Position numbers and translations under genes: made by a program. A DNA stretch of 27,829 bases from Clostridia bacterium (GTDB taxonomy: Bacteria > Bacillota_A > Clostridia > Christensenellales > Aristaeellaceae): the NCBI GenBank assembly GCA_017397695.1, contig JAFQIF010000053.1, positions 1 to 27,829 of the forward strand, in the 5' to 3' direction. The notes beneath the pieces were generated by a model. The model was not told where the DNA came from. It ran no database searches and saw only the letters and a list, made by a program, of their open reading frames with translations. Positions 13,903-21,589 of this stretch are shown in pieces; the first letter of the stretch is position 1; the number at the start of each line of letters is the position of its first letter.

Positions 13903-14688
13903 ATGATCAAGGCGAATTATCATACGCACACCGCACGCTGCGGCCATGCTGACGGTACGGACGAGCAGTATATCGCAGCGGCGATTGAGCGTGGGTTTAA
14001 CGTCTTCGGCTTTTCGGATCACATGCCCTGGCCGTATGAGAGCGGATTTGTGAATCCGCACGTGCGCATGGCAATCACGCAGCTGGACGAGTATGTGGAT
14101 ACGCTGCGCGCGCTGGGCGAAAAATACGCCGATAAAATCAAACTGCTTGTCGGCTTTGAGTGCGAGTACTTTCCGCAGTACATGAACTGGCTGCGAGATA
14201 CAAAGGAAGCGCGCAAGCTGGATTACCTGATCTTCGGCTGCCACTATGAGGATACGGACGAGGGCGGCTTCTACTTTGGCAGTTCCTCGAAGGCAGAGCA
14301 CCTGACGCGCTACGTAGACAGGGCAGTCAGGGGCATCGAAACCGGCATGTTTGCCTATATGGCGCATCCGGACCTGTTCATGCGCCGTTATCCGGTGTTT
14401 GATGAAAACTGCCGCGCGGCGGCGAGGGATATCTGCCAATGCTGCAAAGAAAATAACCTGCCGATGGAGATCAATCTCCACGACAGGTATCGTCTGGGCG
14501 GAAAGAACGGCAACGGTTATCCGAACGCCGACTTCTTTGAGATTGTCTATGACACGGGCAATCAGGTGATCATCGGCCTGGATGCGCACGAGCCGCAGGA
14601 GGTTCACAATCCCAAGGAATACGACCGCGCGGAAAAAGAGGCGGCGCGCTTCGGCGATCGCTGGCTCAGGGCGCTTGATCTGCGCTGA
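13903..14688 (+). CDS. PHP-domain phosphoesterase, histidinol-phosphatase (HisK/HisJ)-like
   Basis: A 261-residue PHP-family metal-dependent phosphoesterase. Metal ligands are seen in order: H-T-H (7-9), His15, S-D-H (38-40), Glu86, His114, His155 in A-H-P-D, and D-A-H-E (227-230). The layout and length match histidinol-phosphate phosphatases of the HisJ/HisK type, which cut histidinol phosphate in histidine synthesis, but PHP proteins of similar size act on other phosphates too. There are no other his genes nearby. GGAGGG lies 5 bases before the ATG. It shares a transcript with the ProB-like kinase, so a role joined to that kinase is possible. Its last 23 bases overlap the end of the convergent kinase gene. 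Confidence 0.85.
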   Translation: MIKANYHTHTARCGHADGTDEQYIAAAIERGFNVFGFSDHMPWPYESGFVNPHVRMAITQLDEYVDTLRALGEKYADKIKLLVGFECEYFPQYMNWLRDTKEARKLDYLIFGCHYEDTDEGGFYFGSSSKAEHLTRYVDRAVRGIETGMFAYMAHPDLFMRRYPVFDENCRAAARDICQCCKENNLPMEINLHDRYRLGGKNGNGYPNADFFEIVYDTGNQVIIGLDAHEPQEVHNPKEYDRAEKEAARFGDRWLRALDLR

Positions 14689-15253
14689 GCAGGAGATCAC
14701 ATCGCTGCATCAGGCGGTGCGCCTGAATGTGGCGGTTTTCCATGGGAATCCACGTGGACAGAAAGCGCTCAAGCTGTGCTGCTCCGTTGCGCGCGAGGAT
14801 GCGTGAACGCTGCGTTTGAGGCGAAACGGCGAAAAGCACGCGCAGATCGTAGCGGTCAAACAGATCGGGATGCAGGCAGTACGCGCCTTCTGCGATCAGC
14901 ACGCGCGCGTCCGCGGGGATTGTCACGGGGGAAAGAAAGCCTGGATCGGGATGACAGATATAGGGCCTGTACACGGCTGCTTCGCCGCGCAGAAAGGGCG
15001 AAAGGACCTCGCGATCAAAGCGTGCAATATCTGCGTTGGAAAGCGCAGCTTCAAAATAACCGGGATGCCGGTCTTCAAAGGGAACGGTAAAATCGTCCAT
15101 GTGCACGACGGCGCAGGAATCAAAGCGCTGTGCAAGCGCGCGGGCGAGCGTCGTTTTTCCGCTGGCGGCCATGCCGTCGATGGCGACGACGGCGCGGTCT
15201 TTATCCCCAAGGATATTCCGGATATACGCCTCAAGCGTGCGCAGGTTTTCCAT
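14666..15253 (-). CDS. P-loop nucleoside kinase, uridine kinase-like
   Basis: A 195-residue kinase. The Walker A motif G-M-A-A-S-G-K-T-T is at residues 27-35, the D-D-F that contacts the nucleoside in uridine kinases at 53-55, E-G-A-Y (122-125) resembles Walker B, and R-I-L-A-R-N (151-156) is a lid region. It is likely a cytoplasmic uridine-kinase-related enzyme, but the exact substrate cannot be fixed; pantothenate and phosphoribulokinase relatives share this fold. The start at 15253 (M-E-N-L-R) has AAAGGGGA about 8 bases ahead, and upstream in-frame codons run through the promoter. It is convergent with and overlaps the PHP gene by 23 bases, and divergent from the zinc-ribbon gene. Confidence 0.82.
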   Translation of the reverse strand: MENLRTLEAYIRNILGDKDRAVVAIDGMAASGKTTLARALAQRFDSCAVVHMDDFTVPFEDRHPGYFEAALSNADIARFDREVLSPFLRGEAAVYRPYICHPDPGFLSPVTIPADARVLIAEGAYCLHPDLFDRYDLRVLFAVSPQTQRSRILARNGAAQLERFLSTWIPMENRHIQAHRLMQRCDLLLSADQAP

Positions 15254-15284
15254 GGCTGGTTCCCCTTTCTGGTTTTCTTGGCCC

Positions 15285-15313
15285 AGTATAGCAAAGCAGG
15301 CGGAGAAAGGCAA
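15285..15313 (-). promoter_or_regulatory. Promoter of the uridine kinase-like gene
   Basis: On the minus strand, TTGCCT (15308-15313) and TATACT (15285-15290) are 17 bases apart. It faces away from the promoter at 15338-15366. Confidence 0.75.
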
Positions 15314-15337
15314 GGAGTGACCGGCGTGCAAAAACGG

Positions 15338-15366
15338 TTGACAGCGGGAAATGTCTGCCGTATGCT
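15338..15366 (+). promoter_or_regulatory. Promoter of the zinc-ribbon membrane protein gene
   Basis: TTGACA (15338-15343), a 17-base spacer and TATGCT (15361-15366). The leader before the ATG at 15397 is about 25 bases. Confidence 0.8.
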
Positions 15367-15396
15367 GAAAATATCATGATGCAAGGAGGAAACGGT

Positions 15397-15810
15397 ATGC
15401 GTTTCTTTGATAAAATCCGAAACAATTTTGCCCGCTTTATGTCCGGCCGCTACGGTGCGGATCAGCTGGGTATGACCATGCTCTGGACGTCGCTGATTCT
15501 GTCCATCATCGGCTCTCTTGCGGGGCTCGGCATCCTCACGATCCTGGCCGATGTGCTGCTGGTGATCATGTTTGTGCGCATGTTCAGCAAAGATCGCTAC
15601 AGACGGCAGAATGAGAATCAGATCTACCTGCAGAAGACCTACAAGGTGCGCACGGCGGTCAGCGAGTGGATGAACCGCGTGAAGAACAGCAAGAAGTATC
15701 GCTACTTTACCTGCCCCAAGTGCAAAAAGCGCCTGCGCGTACCGCGCGGCGTGGGCTCCATCACCGTCACCTGCAAGGGCTGCGGCAACAAGTTCGATAA
15801 GAAGGCCTGA
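15397..15810 (+). CDS. Small membrane protein with C-terminal zinc ribbon
   Basis: A 137-residue protein. A basic, amphipathic N-terminus (1-24) is followed by two hydrophobic segments within residues 26-63, a charged linker (65-100), and a zinc ribbon F-T-C-P-K-C-K (Cys106, Cys109) ... T-C-K-G-C-G (Cys126, Cys129) ending in a Lys-rich tail. Small proteins of this layout are common in clostridia, but I know of no defined role. The ribbon probably lies in the cytoplasm. AAGGAGG (15383-15389) is 7 bases before the chosen ATG; an ATG at 15376 lacks a ribosome site. It is transcribed alone. Confidence 0.82.
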   Translation: MRFFDKIRNNFARFMSGRYGADQLGMTMLWTSLILSIIGSLAGLGILTILADVLLVIMFVRMFSKDRYRRQNENQIYLQKTYKVRTAVSEWMNRVKNSKKYRYFTCPKCKKRLRVPRGVGSITVTCKGCGNKFDKKA

Positions 15811-15889
15811 CCGTCTGGACGCTATGACAATGTAGGCAGGAATGGATACATTGCTGGACGCGGCCGGTTGTATGAAAACAAGGCTGTAG

Positions 15890-15921
15890 AAGCGGACGGC
15901 GATTTGCCGCCCGCTTGTTTT
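15890..15921 (+). terminator. Terminator after the zinc-ribbon gene
   Basis: AAGCGGACGGC (15890-15900) pairs with GCCGCCCGCTT (15906-15916) except for one A-C mismatch, with a five-base loop and the tail TTGTTTT. It lies 79 bases past the stop codon. In the opposite direction the stem is fully paired but has no T tract. Confidence 0.65.
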
Positions 15922-15974
15922 GATATAGAGAGTCTGCGCGAGAGAATCGATCATAGGAGCTGCCGATGAGCGGC

Positions 15975-16985
15975 TCAGCTGACGGGCGTGTTCTCCTTCT
16001 GCGGCACGCAGGCGCACAGCACCAGCAAAAGGCCGGCGCAAAGCGCGCCCAAAATGGGATATCCCCGGCCGATAAGCGAGGAAAAGCCGATGCGCGCAAA
16101 CAGCAGGCAGAGCGCTGCACTGAGCAGCAGGGAAAGCAGCCCACCATATGGCAGTGCGGCGGTCATGGCGCGCAGCATGGCGCACAGCGTGGAAAAGGCG
16201 GCGGCATAGAGCACTGCGCCCACTAAGACATAGCCGCTGCTGCCCAGCGCCCGGCTGAGATAGACGAAGGGCAGCGGCTGATGGAGCACAGCGCTCAGAT
16301 GGCGCTGGCAAACGAGCACGCCCAGCGTGAGCATGCCGCCAAAGAGCAGCGCAAAGAGCAGCGCAGCGCGCCTGCGCGTGCGCGCATCAAAAGACGCAAG
16401 CTGACCGAGCAGGCCGGCGAGCTGGGCTGCACTGAGCGCGCCGTAGGCGACGCCATTGGCTGCAGCCAGTATGCCGCTGGCAGCGGGCAGAAAGCAGGCT
16501 TCGCCCCTGGGCAGGGCAAGCAGGCGCGCAAGCAGCACGGGAAACAGCAGCGCAAGCAGCGCGCCCGGGACGGCGACGCCGCGCAGCCCCAGCATCGAAA
16601 GCGGGGCGGCGGCAAGAAGCGAGAAGGCGAGCACGAGGCCATAGGCATGGTGAAGGGGAAGCATCAGCGCGCCGAGCTCGGCGCAGGCGGCGAGCATCGC
16701 GCCGCCGGTGATGGCGAAAAGGAGAAAGAACAGCGCGCCGCACAGACGGCCCAGACATCTGCCGAGCGCACAGACGCACAGATGCGAAAGCGAGGAGGCA
16801 TGCAGGGCGCGCATCCTTGCGGGAAGGCGAAGAAAGAGCGCAAGGAGCGTGAGAAGCGCGGCTGCGGCTGCGGCAAAGGCCGCACTGCCGTGCACGCCGA
16901 AAAAGCTTACGATTTCCCGTCCGGATGCAAAGCCGGCGCCCATGATGCCGCCCAGCAGCGAAAACGCCGCAGATAATGCCGCCAT
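15975..16985 (-). CDS. YkvI-family membrane transporter-like protein
   Basis: A 336-residue, Ala/Leu-rich protein with about ten hydrophobic helices. The first helix carries G-G-I-M-G-A-G-F-A-S-G-R-E (12-24), followed by I-V-S-F-F, which is the signature I associate with the YkvI family, a branch of the APC/LeuT-like superfamily with a broken first helix. Family members are presumed secondary transporters; their substrates are unknown to me. The start at 16985 has GGGAGG 7 bases ahead. The reading frame extends 38 codons further but across the promoter region of alr, without a ribosome site. It is divergent from alr. I see no clear promoter for it. Confidence 0.8.
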   Translation of the reverse strand: MAALSAAFSLLGGIMGAGFASGREIVSFFGVHGSAAFAAAAAALLTLLALFLRLPARMRALHASSLSHLCVCALGRCLGRLCGALFFLLFAITGGAMLAACAELGALMLPLHHAYGLVLAFSLLAAAPLSMLGLRGVAVPGALLALLFPVLLARLLALPRGEACFLPAASGILAAANGVAYGALSAAQLAGLLGQLASFDARTRRRAALLFALLFGGMLTLGVLVCQRHLSAVLHQPLPFVYLSRALGSSGYVLVGAVLYAAAFSTLCAMLRAMTAALPYGGLLSLLLSAALCLLFARIGFSSLIGRGYPILGALCAGLLLVLCACVPQKENTPVS

Positions 16986-17069
16986 CCCATCGCCTCCCTC
17001 TGATGCCTGAACGTATGAGCGCGGCGGGCGAAAAAGAAGGCGCATCTTTTCTTTTTTGCGTTTTCGCGG

Positions 17070-17075
17070 TATACT
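17070..17075 (+). promoter_or_regulatory. Probable -10 box of the alr operon
   Basis: TATACT lies 45 bases before the alr ATG. A T-rich stretch (17047-17058) is at -35 distance but gives no good -35 match, so this call is weak. Confidence 0.4.
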
Positions 17076-17119
17076 GTATGGTATGGCATGGATATACACA
17101 GAAAGCTGGATCGGAAAAA

Positions 17120-18232
17120 ATGTTCAGAACCAATTATTGCGAGATTGATTTGAGCGCTATTCGCCACAACGTGGGCGTGATGCGCGCGCATATGGCGCCG
17201 GGAGCGGAATTCCTGGCGGTGGTAAAGGCGAATGGCTATGGACACGGCGCAGTGCCGGTGGCGAAGGCTGCGCTTGAAGCCGGAGCGAAGATGCTGGCAG
17301 TGGCGATTCCCGAGGAGGGCGCGCAGCTGCGGCAGGCGGGCATTGATGCGCCGATTCTTGTGCTGGGCGGCATTGAGGAAGAGGCGGCAGAGGCTGTTGT
17401 GGCCTGCAATCTTACGCAGGTGGTCTTTGATGAGCGGCGCATCATGGCGCTGGAGCGTGCGGGCGAAAAGCTGGGCATGATGGCGAAGGTGCATATCAAG
17501 CTCGACACGGGCATGTGCCGAATCGGCGTGCGCACAACGGACGAAGTGCAGGCGCTGGCCAGGCTGATCGACAGCCTGCCGCATGTGGAGCTGACCGGCT
17601 GCTTTACGCACATGGCTACGGCGGACGAGGAGGACAGCGCGGGCACGCTTTCGCAGATTGAAAGATTCCGCGAGCTGACAAATGCGATCGCACAGGTGCA
17701 TCCGGGAAAGATCACCCGCCATGCGGCGAATACGGCTTCGATTTTCCGCTATCCGCAGGCGCATTTTGACATGGTGCGCGGCGGCATCGCGCTCTATGGC
17801 TATCCGCCTTTTGAGCAGGATCTGGGCCTGCGCCCGGCGATGCGCTGGGTAGCGCGTGCGGTATATGTAAAGACGATTCAGCCGGGCGATCGGGTCAGCT
17901 ACGGCGGATTGTTTGAGGCGAAGAAGGAAACGCGGGTGATGACCGTGCCGGTGGGCTATGCGGACGGATACCGCAGAGGGTTGACGGGCAAGGGCTGCGT
18001 GCTCGTGCGCGGGCAGCGCGCGCCGATTCTGGGCCGGGTGTGCATGGATCAGATCATGGTTGATGTGACGGATATTCCCGAGGCGCAGGCGGGCGATGAG
18101 GTCGTGCTGCTGGGCGCACAGGGAAAGGAAATGATCGACGCGGATGAGATGGCTGCGTGGCTTTCCACGATCAGTTACGAGGTGGTTTGTTCGCCGTCTG
18201 CACGCGTGCCGCGCGTGCATATCAACGCATGA
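17120..18232 (+). CDS. alr: Alanine racemase
   Basis: A 370-residue fold-type III PLP enzyme that interconverts L- and D-alanine and so supplies D-alanine for peptidoglycan and teichoic acids. The PLP lysine is Lys36 in V-V-K-A-N-G-Y-G-H-G. The second catalytic base is Tyr261 in V-S-Y-G-G. The family segments G-Y-A-D-G-Y (279-284) and C-M-D-Q-I-M-V-D (308-315) are intact. Length is standard. The ATG at 17120 follows the weak site CGGAAAAA; earlier in-frame codons from 16976 overlap the promoter and are not used. The final bases ATGA join its stop codon to the start of the next gene, which indicates translational coupling. Confidence 0.97.
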   Translation: MFRTNYCEIDLSAIRHNVGVMRAHMAPGAEFLAVVKANGYGHGAVPVAKAALEAGAKMLAVAIPEEGAQLRQAGIDAPILVLGGIEEEAAEAVVACNLTQVVFDERRIMALERAGEKLGMMAKVHIKLDTGMCRIGVRTTDEVQALARLIDSLPHVELTGCFTHMATADEEDSAGTLSQIERFRELTNAIAQVHPGKITRHAANTASIFRYPQAHFDMVRGGIALYGYPPFEQDLGLRPAMRWVARAVYVKTIQPGDRVSYGGLFEAKKETRVMTVPVGYADGYRRGLTGKGCVLVRGQRAPILGRVCMDQIMVDVTDIPEAQAGDEVVLLGAQGKEMIDADEMAAWLSTISYEVVCSPSARVPRVHINA

Positions 18233-18828
18233 TGGATAAAGATGCGCTGCGGCGCGCCATGCGTGAAAGGCGGCGCGCGCTTTCACGGCCGGAACAGCAG
18301 GCTGCCTCACAGGCGGTGCTCGCGCATCTTCGCGCATTTGAGCCCTACCGGCAGGCGAAAACGGTAATGGCCTACATGGCCTGCAGGGGTGAGCTGAGCC
18401 TGACGCTGGTGATCGAGGATGCGTTTGCCGCGGGCAAGACGCTGCTGCTGCCGCGCTGCGAGGCGCCCGGCGAGATGACGGCCAGAAGAATCGACAGCCT
18501 TTCTCAGCTGCGCCGGGGCTGCTTTGGGCTTGAAGAACCGGATGAGGCTTGCTTCATCGCTGCGCCGCAGGAGATCGATCTGATCCTTGTGCCGGGCACG
18601 GCGTTTGACACGGCAGGCCGCAGGCTTGGCCAGGGCGGCGGCTACTACGACAGGTTTCTTCTGAAGACGCGCGCTGTGCGCGTGGGGATCTGCCATGATT
18701 TTGCAATCCTTGAGCGGGTACCTGCGGCGGCGCATGACGAATACATGGATATTTTGGTTTCTCCCGCCGGCGTCATCCGGGCGGAAAAGAATACAAGTGA
18801 TCACAGGAGGTCCCGAGATGGAGAATAA
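18229..18828 (+). CDS. 5-formyltetrahydrofolate cyclo-ligase
   Basis: A 199-residue enzyme that converts 5-formyl-THF to 5,10-methenyl-THF with ATP, returning a folate storage form to the one-carbon pool. The ATP-binding signature is complete: G-T-A-F-D (123-127), G-x-R-L-G (130-134) and G-G-G-Y-Y-D-R-F (136-143). An N-terminal R-R-x-L-S segment is also typical. The start ATG (18229) overlaps the alr stop as ATGA; a second Met follows at once. The end overlaps the next gene by 11 bases, giving a tight three-gene operon. The E. coli counterpart is ygfA. Confidence 0.93.
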   Translation: MMDKDALRRAMRERRRALSRPEQQAASQAVLAHLRAFEPYRQAKTVMAYMACRGELSLTLVIEDAFAAGKTLLLPRCEAPGEMTARRIDSLSQLRRGCFGLEEPDEACFIAAPQEIDLILVPGTAFDTAGRRLGQGGGYYDRFLLKTRAVRVGICHDFAILERVPAAAHDEYMDILVSPAGVIRAEKNTSDHRRSRDGE

Positions 18829-19651
18829 GAAGAAAAGCAAGAAGAAAAAGCCGCTGCGCAGAGCCGAACGCTGGGGAAGCCAGGTACTGCCCATTGCGGG
18901 CCGGCTGCTGGCGTCGATGGTGGCTGTTGCGGTGATGGGCCTTCTGTTCAGCGCGCTGCAGGCGCTTGGTCCGGGGCTGAGGCTGGCGATTACGGTTGTG
19001 CTCGTGGGCGGCATGCTGGTGTTGCTCTTCAGCGAAGGCCTGAACAAGGGCGCGGCGGACGCTGCGGCAAGCCGCAATTATGTGACCCTGTCGGCCAAGG
19101 GCATCAAGATGGAAGAAAAGGAAGACGCGGCGTGCTATCATCCGCTCAAGGCGCTTTGCGCGTGCGCGGTCGTGTTTGCGCTGCCGCTGCTTGCGGCTGT
19201 GTTCGTCGCGGTCACGGCGAAGGAATACACCTATGCCCTGCAGGACCTGCCCACCTGGCTGACGGACAGCTACGGCAGCCGCATGGATGTGATGGCGCCG
19301 CTCGGCGCATATACCGCCGAACAGAGCCTGCTGATTACGGACTGGGTGCGTATGTTTGTGCGCCTGTTTGAGATGCTCTTTGTCAATTTCTTCAATGATC
19401 CGCTGAAGATGGGCCTGGCCATAGACAGGCTCTCGCCACTGTTTATCCTTTCCTATCCGGTCGCTTATATGGCCGGCTATCTGGTGGGCCCGGCGTCCAA
19501 CCGCAAGCAGGAAAAGCTCAACCGCCGCGCCAAGAAGGTAGCCGTGCGCCGCGCGCAGAAGAAGAGCCTCGTCGACGAGCTCACCGGCGCACAGGGCCAG
19601 GTGCACTACGGACACAAAAAGGAAGAGCACAAGAAGAAGGAACTGATCTGA
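18818..19651 (+). CDS. Unrecognised membrane protein with Lys-rich ends
   Basis: A 277-residue protein I do not recognise. A very basic N-terminus (residues 4-16, mainly Lys/Arg) precedes hydrophobic segments near 25-47 and 54-72. A soluble charged stretch (75-105) follows, then hydrophobic segments near 109-132, 178-193 and 205-224, and a long basic cytoplasmic tail (228-277) with His/Lys clusters. By the positive-inside rule both ends should be in the cytoplasm. ACAGGAGG (18803-18810) lies 7 bases before the ATG, inside the preceding gene. It is co-transcribed with alr and the folate enzyme and ends at a hairpin at 19674. No function can be given. Confidence 0.78.
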   Translation: MENKKKSKKKKPLRRAERWGSQVLPIAGRLLASMVAVAVMGLLFSALQALGPGLRLAITVVLVGGMLVLLFSEGLNKGAADAAASRNYVTLSAKGIKMEEKEDAACYHPLKALCACAVVFALPLLAAVFVAVTAKEYTYALQDLPTWLTDSYGSRMDVMAPLGAYTAEQSLLITDWVRMFVRLFEMLFVNFFNDPLKMGLAIDRLSPLFILSYPVAYMAGYLVGPASNRKQEKLNRRAKKVAVRRAQKKSLVDELTGAQGQVHYGHKKEEHKKKELI

Positions 19652-19673
19652 TCCGCAATTTGTTCATACGGGG

Positions 19674-19699
19674 AGCAGGGTTGATTTGCCCTGCTTTCT
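19674..19699 (+). terminator. Terminator of the alr operon, overlapping the rsmD promoter
   Basis: AGCAGGG (19674-19680) and CCCTGCT (19689-19695) form a seven-pair stem with an eight-base loop and a short T-rich tail (TTCTCT). The loop holds the -35 box of the next promoter. Confidence 0.65.
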
Positions 19700-19709
19700 C
19701 TGTTATAAT
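19681..19709 (+). promoter_or_regulatory. Promoter of the rsmD-coaD operon
   Basis: TTGATT (19681-19686), a 17-base spacer and TATAAT (19704-19709), with TG one base ahead of the -10 box. Confidence 0.82.
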
Positions 19710-19757
19710 AATAAGACTGAAAGTATGTCCATGGGACGGGAGGAGCAGATTTCGGCC

Positions 19758-20324
19758 ATGAGAATCATCGGCGGATCGGCGCGCGGGCGCTCGATTGTGG
19801 CGCCCCCGGGCAGCAAGACCCGGCCGACGCAGGACTATGTGCGCGAGTCGCTGTTCAATATCATCCGCTGGGATGTGCAGGATGCGCGGGTTCTGGATCT
19901 GTTTGCCGGTACGGGCGCGCTTTCGCTGGAATCGCTCAGCCGCGGTGCAAAGGAAGCGGTGCTTATCGATATGGACCGCGACGCATGTACAGCGATCAGG
20001 AAAAACATGGAGACCAGCAAGCTGGGCGATCACTGCCGCCTGATTGCCAGGGATTACCGGCAGGCGATGGACGCCCTGGCGCGCGAAGGCGAAAAGTTTG
20101 ACGTGGTGTTCATCGATCCGCCGTATAAGATGGAGAATACCGGCGAAATGTGTGCGGCACTCTATGACAAGGGGCTGCTCAGCGAGGCGTTCCTCATCGT
20201 CGTGGAGCACAGGCGCGGCATGGCGCCGCTGCTGGATCTGCGCTTTGAGGCGTTTGACCTGCGAAAGTACGGCGATACGGAGATCACCTTTGTCAGAAGC
20301 GCGAAGCGGGAGGATATGCCGTGA
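19758..20324 (+). CDS. rsmD: 16S rRNA (guanine-966-N2)-methyltransferase RsmD
   Basis: A 188-residue SAM-dependent methyltransferase that acts on G966 of 16S rRNA during small-subunit assembly. M-R-I-I-G-G-S-A-R-G is the usual N-terminus. T-R-P-T (21-24), the cofactor motif D-L-F-A-G-T-G-A-L (47-55) and the catalytic D-P-P-Y (120-123) are intact. The start is a little uncertain: the ATG at 19758 fits the family and has GGGAGGAG (19738-19745) 12 bases ahead, while in-frame ATGs at 19725 and 19731 would add 9-11 residues but lie too close to the predicted RNA start. Its stop overlaps the start of coaD, a pairing often conserved in Firmicutes. Confidence 0.94.
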   Translation: MRIIGGSARGRSIVAPPGSKTRPTQDYVRESLFNIIRWDVQDARVLDLFAGTGALSLESLSRGAKEAVLIDMDRDACTAIRKNMETSKLGDHCRLIARDYRQAMDALAREGEKFDVVFIDPPYKMENTGEMCAALYDKGLLSEAFLIVVEHRRGMAPLLDLRFEAFDLRKYGDTEITFVRSAKREDMP

Positions 20325-20803
20325 TGCGGATGCTGTATGCGGGCAGCTTTGATCCGGTGACGAACGGCCATATGGACGTCATTGAGCGCGCTGCGCGGCT
20401 TTGCGATGAGCTGGTCGTCGCCGTGATGCATAACCCGGATAAGCGCGGCGCTTTCCCTGCGCAGGAACGCGTACGCCTGCTTGAAAAGGCCTGCGCGCAT
20501 CTTGCCAACGTGCGCGTGATTGCGCATGGCGGCCTGCTTGTGCAGTGTGCAAAGGAACAGAATGTGACCTGCGTGGTGCGCGGCGTGCGCCCGCTCGGGG
20601 ATTTTGAATCGGAATATCAGATGGCGCAGGTGAACAGGATGCTCGGGGGCGTGGAAACGCTGATGATGCCGACGTCCGAGCATCTGGCCAGCGTATCATC
20701 GAGCATCGTCCGCCAGATTGCAGCTTTCGGCGGCGATGTTGACAATCTTGTGCCGCAGTGCATCGCCGCGGAAATCCGGGCGGCGCTTGGCGGCGAAGCG
20801 TAA
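20324..20803 (+). CDS. coaD: Phosphopantetheine adenylyltransferase
   Basis: A 159-residue nucleotidyltransferase that joins ATP and 4'-phosphopantetheine to give dephospho-CoA, the fourth step of CoA synthesis. The signature G-S-F-D-P-V-T-N-G-H is at 7-16, R-G-V-R at 86-89, and S-V-S-S-S-I-V-R (123-130) matches the usual I-S-S-S/T-x-V-R segment. Length is normal. GGGAGG (20308-20313) allows either the ATG at 20324 or a GTG just before it at 20321; the ATG matches the family N-terminus. It overlaps the rsmD stop codon by one base. Confidence 0.96.
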   Translation: MRMLYAGSFDPVTNGHMDVIERAARLCDELVVAVMHNPDKRGAFPAQERVRLLEKACAHLANVRVIAHGGLLVQCAKEQNVTCVVRGVRPLGDFESEYQMAQVNRMLGGVETLMMPTSEHLASVSSSIVRQIAAFGGDVDNLVPQCIAAEIRAALGGEA

Positions 20804-20818
20804 GAGGAGGACATGGGG

Positions 20819-21553
20819 ATGGATCGCAGAGATCAGATGGAAGAGGCAGTGGAGCAGCAGGAAGTGCAGCAGGAGCGTCCCATGCGCCGCGAGCAGGCGC
20901 AGGTCGGCGCGGAGAGCATCAGCCAGACGCTGCGCGTGATTGACGCGATCGAGCATAAGCTCAGCGACGCGTACAGGGTGCCGCTCAAGAGGAATATGTG
21001 TGTTGTGGACGTGAGCGAGATGGCGGACCTGATCGGTCAGCTGCGCATTGCGCTGCCCAAGTCCGTAACCCAGGCGCAGACCGTGCTGGTCAGCAGCCAG
21101 CGCATCATCGATGATGCGAAGATGCGCGCGGACAAGACCGCCGACGATGCAGACAAGATCTACAACGAGACGGTGACCAAGGCGCGCGCGTTCAAGGACG
21201 AGGTGGAGGCAGAGGCCGACGCCTACGACAAGGAGACCCGCCGCCGCGCGCAGGAGGACGCCAACGCCATCCTCGCCGACGCGCAGACCCGCGCAGAGCA
21301 GATCGTCTTCGCTGCCCAGCAGCAGGCACAGAAGCTTGTGGATGAAAACGAGATCACCCGCCGTGCACAGGCATATGCCATGGAGACGCGCGATCGCGCA
21401 GAAAAGGATGCGGACAGCATCTACACCCAGGCGTGTGTGCACGTGGACAAGATGCTTTCCGGCGCTGCCGCTGCGCTTTCCCGCAGCGCGGGCGATATGG
21501 CCAACCTGCGTGACAGCCTGCTCAGTCAGGGCCAGAACAGCAATCAGATGTAA
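20819..21553 (+). CDS. Coiled-coil protein (DivIVA / ATP synthase b-subunit-like)
   Basis: A 244-residue, highly charged protein without membrane segments. A Gln/Glu-rich N-terminus (1-35) is followed by a short conserved-looking stretch around 36-85 (I-S-Q-T-L-R-V-I-D, V-S-E-M-A-D-L-I). A long Ala/Glu/Arg/Asp-rich coiled coil (about 90-215) resembles F-type ATP synthase b subunits and DivIVA-like proteins. I know no firm function; scaffold or cell-pole roles are guesses. GAGGAGG (20804-20810) is only 2 bases from the ATG at 20813 but 8 from the ATG at 20819, so the second is chosen. It follows coaD closely in one operon. Confidence 0.8.
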   Translation: MDRRDQMEEAVEQQEVQQERPMRREQAQVGAESISQTLRVIDAIEHKLSDAYRVPLKRNMCVVDVSEMADLIGQLRIALPKSVTQAQTVLVSSQRIIDDAKMRADKTADDADKIYNETVTKARAFKDEVEAEADAYDKETRRRAQEDANAILADAQTRAEQIVFAAQQQAQKLVDENEITRRAQAYAMETRDRAEKDADSIYTQACVHVDKMLSGAAAALSRSAGDMANLRDSLLSQGQNSNQM

Positions 21554-21589
21554 CCACCGATTTGCCAAGGCGGCAGAAAGGAAACACAT

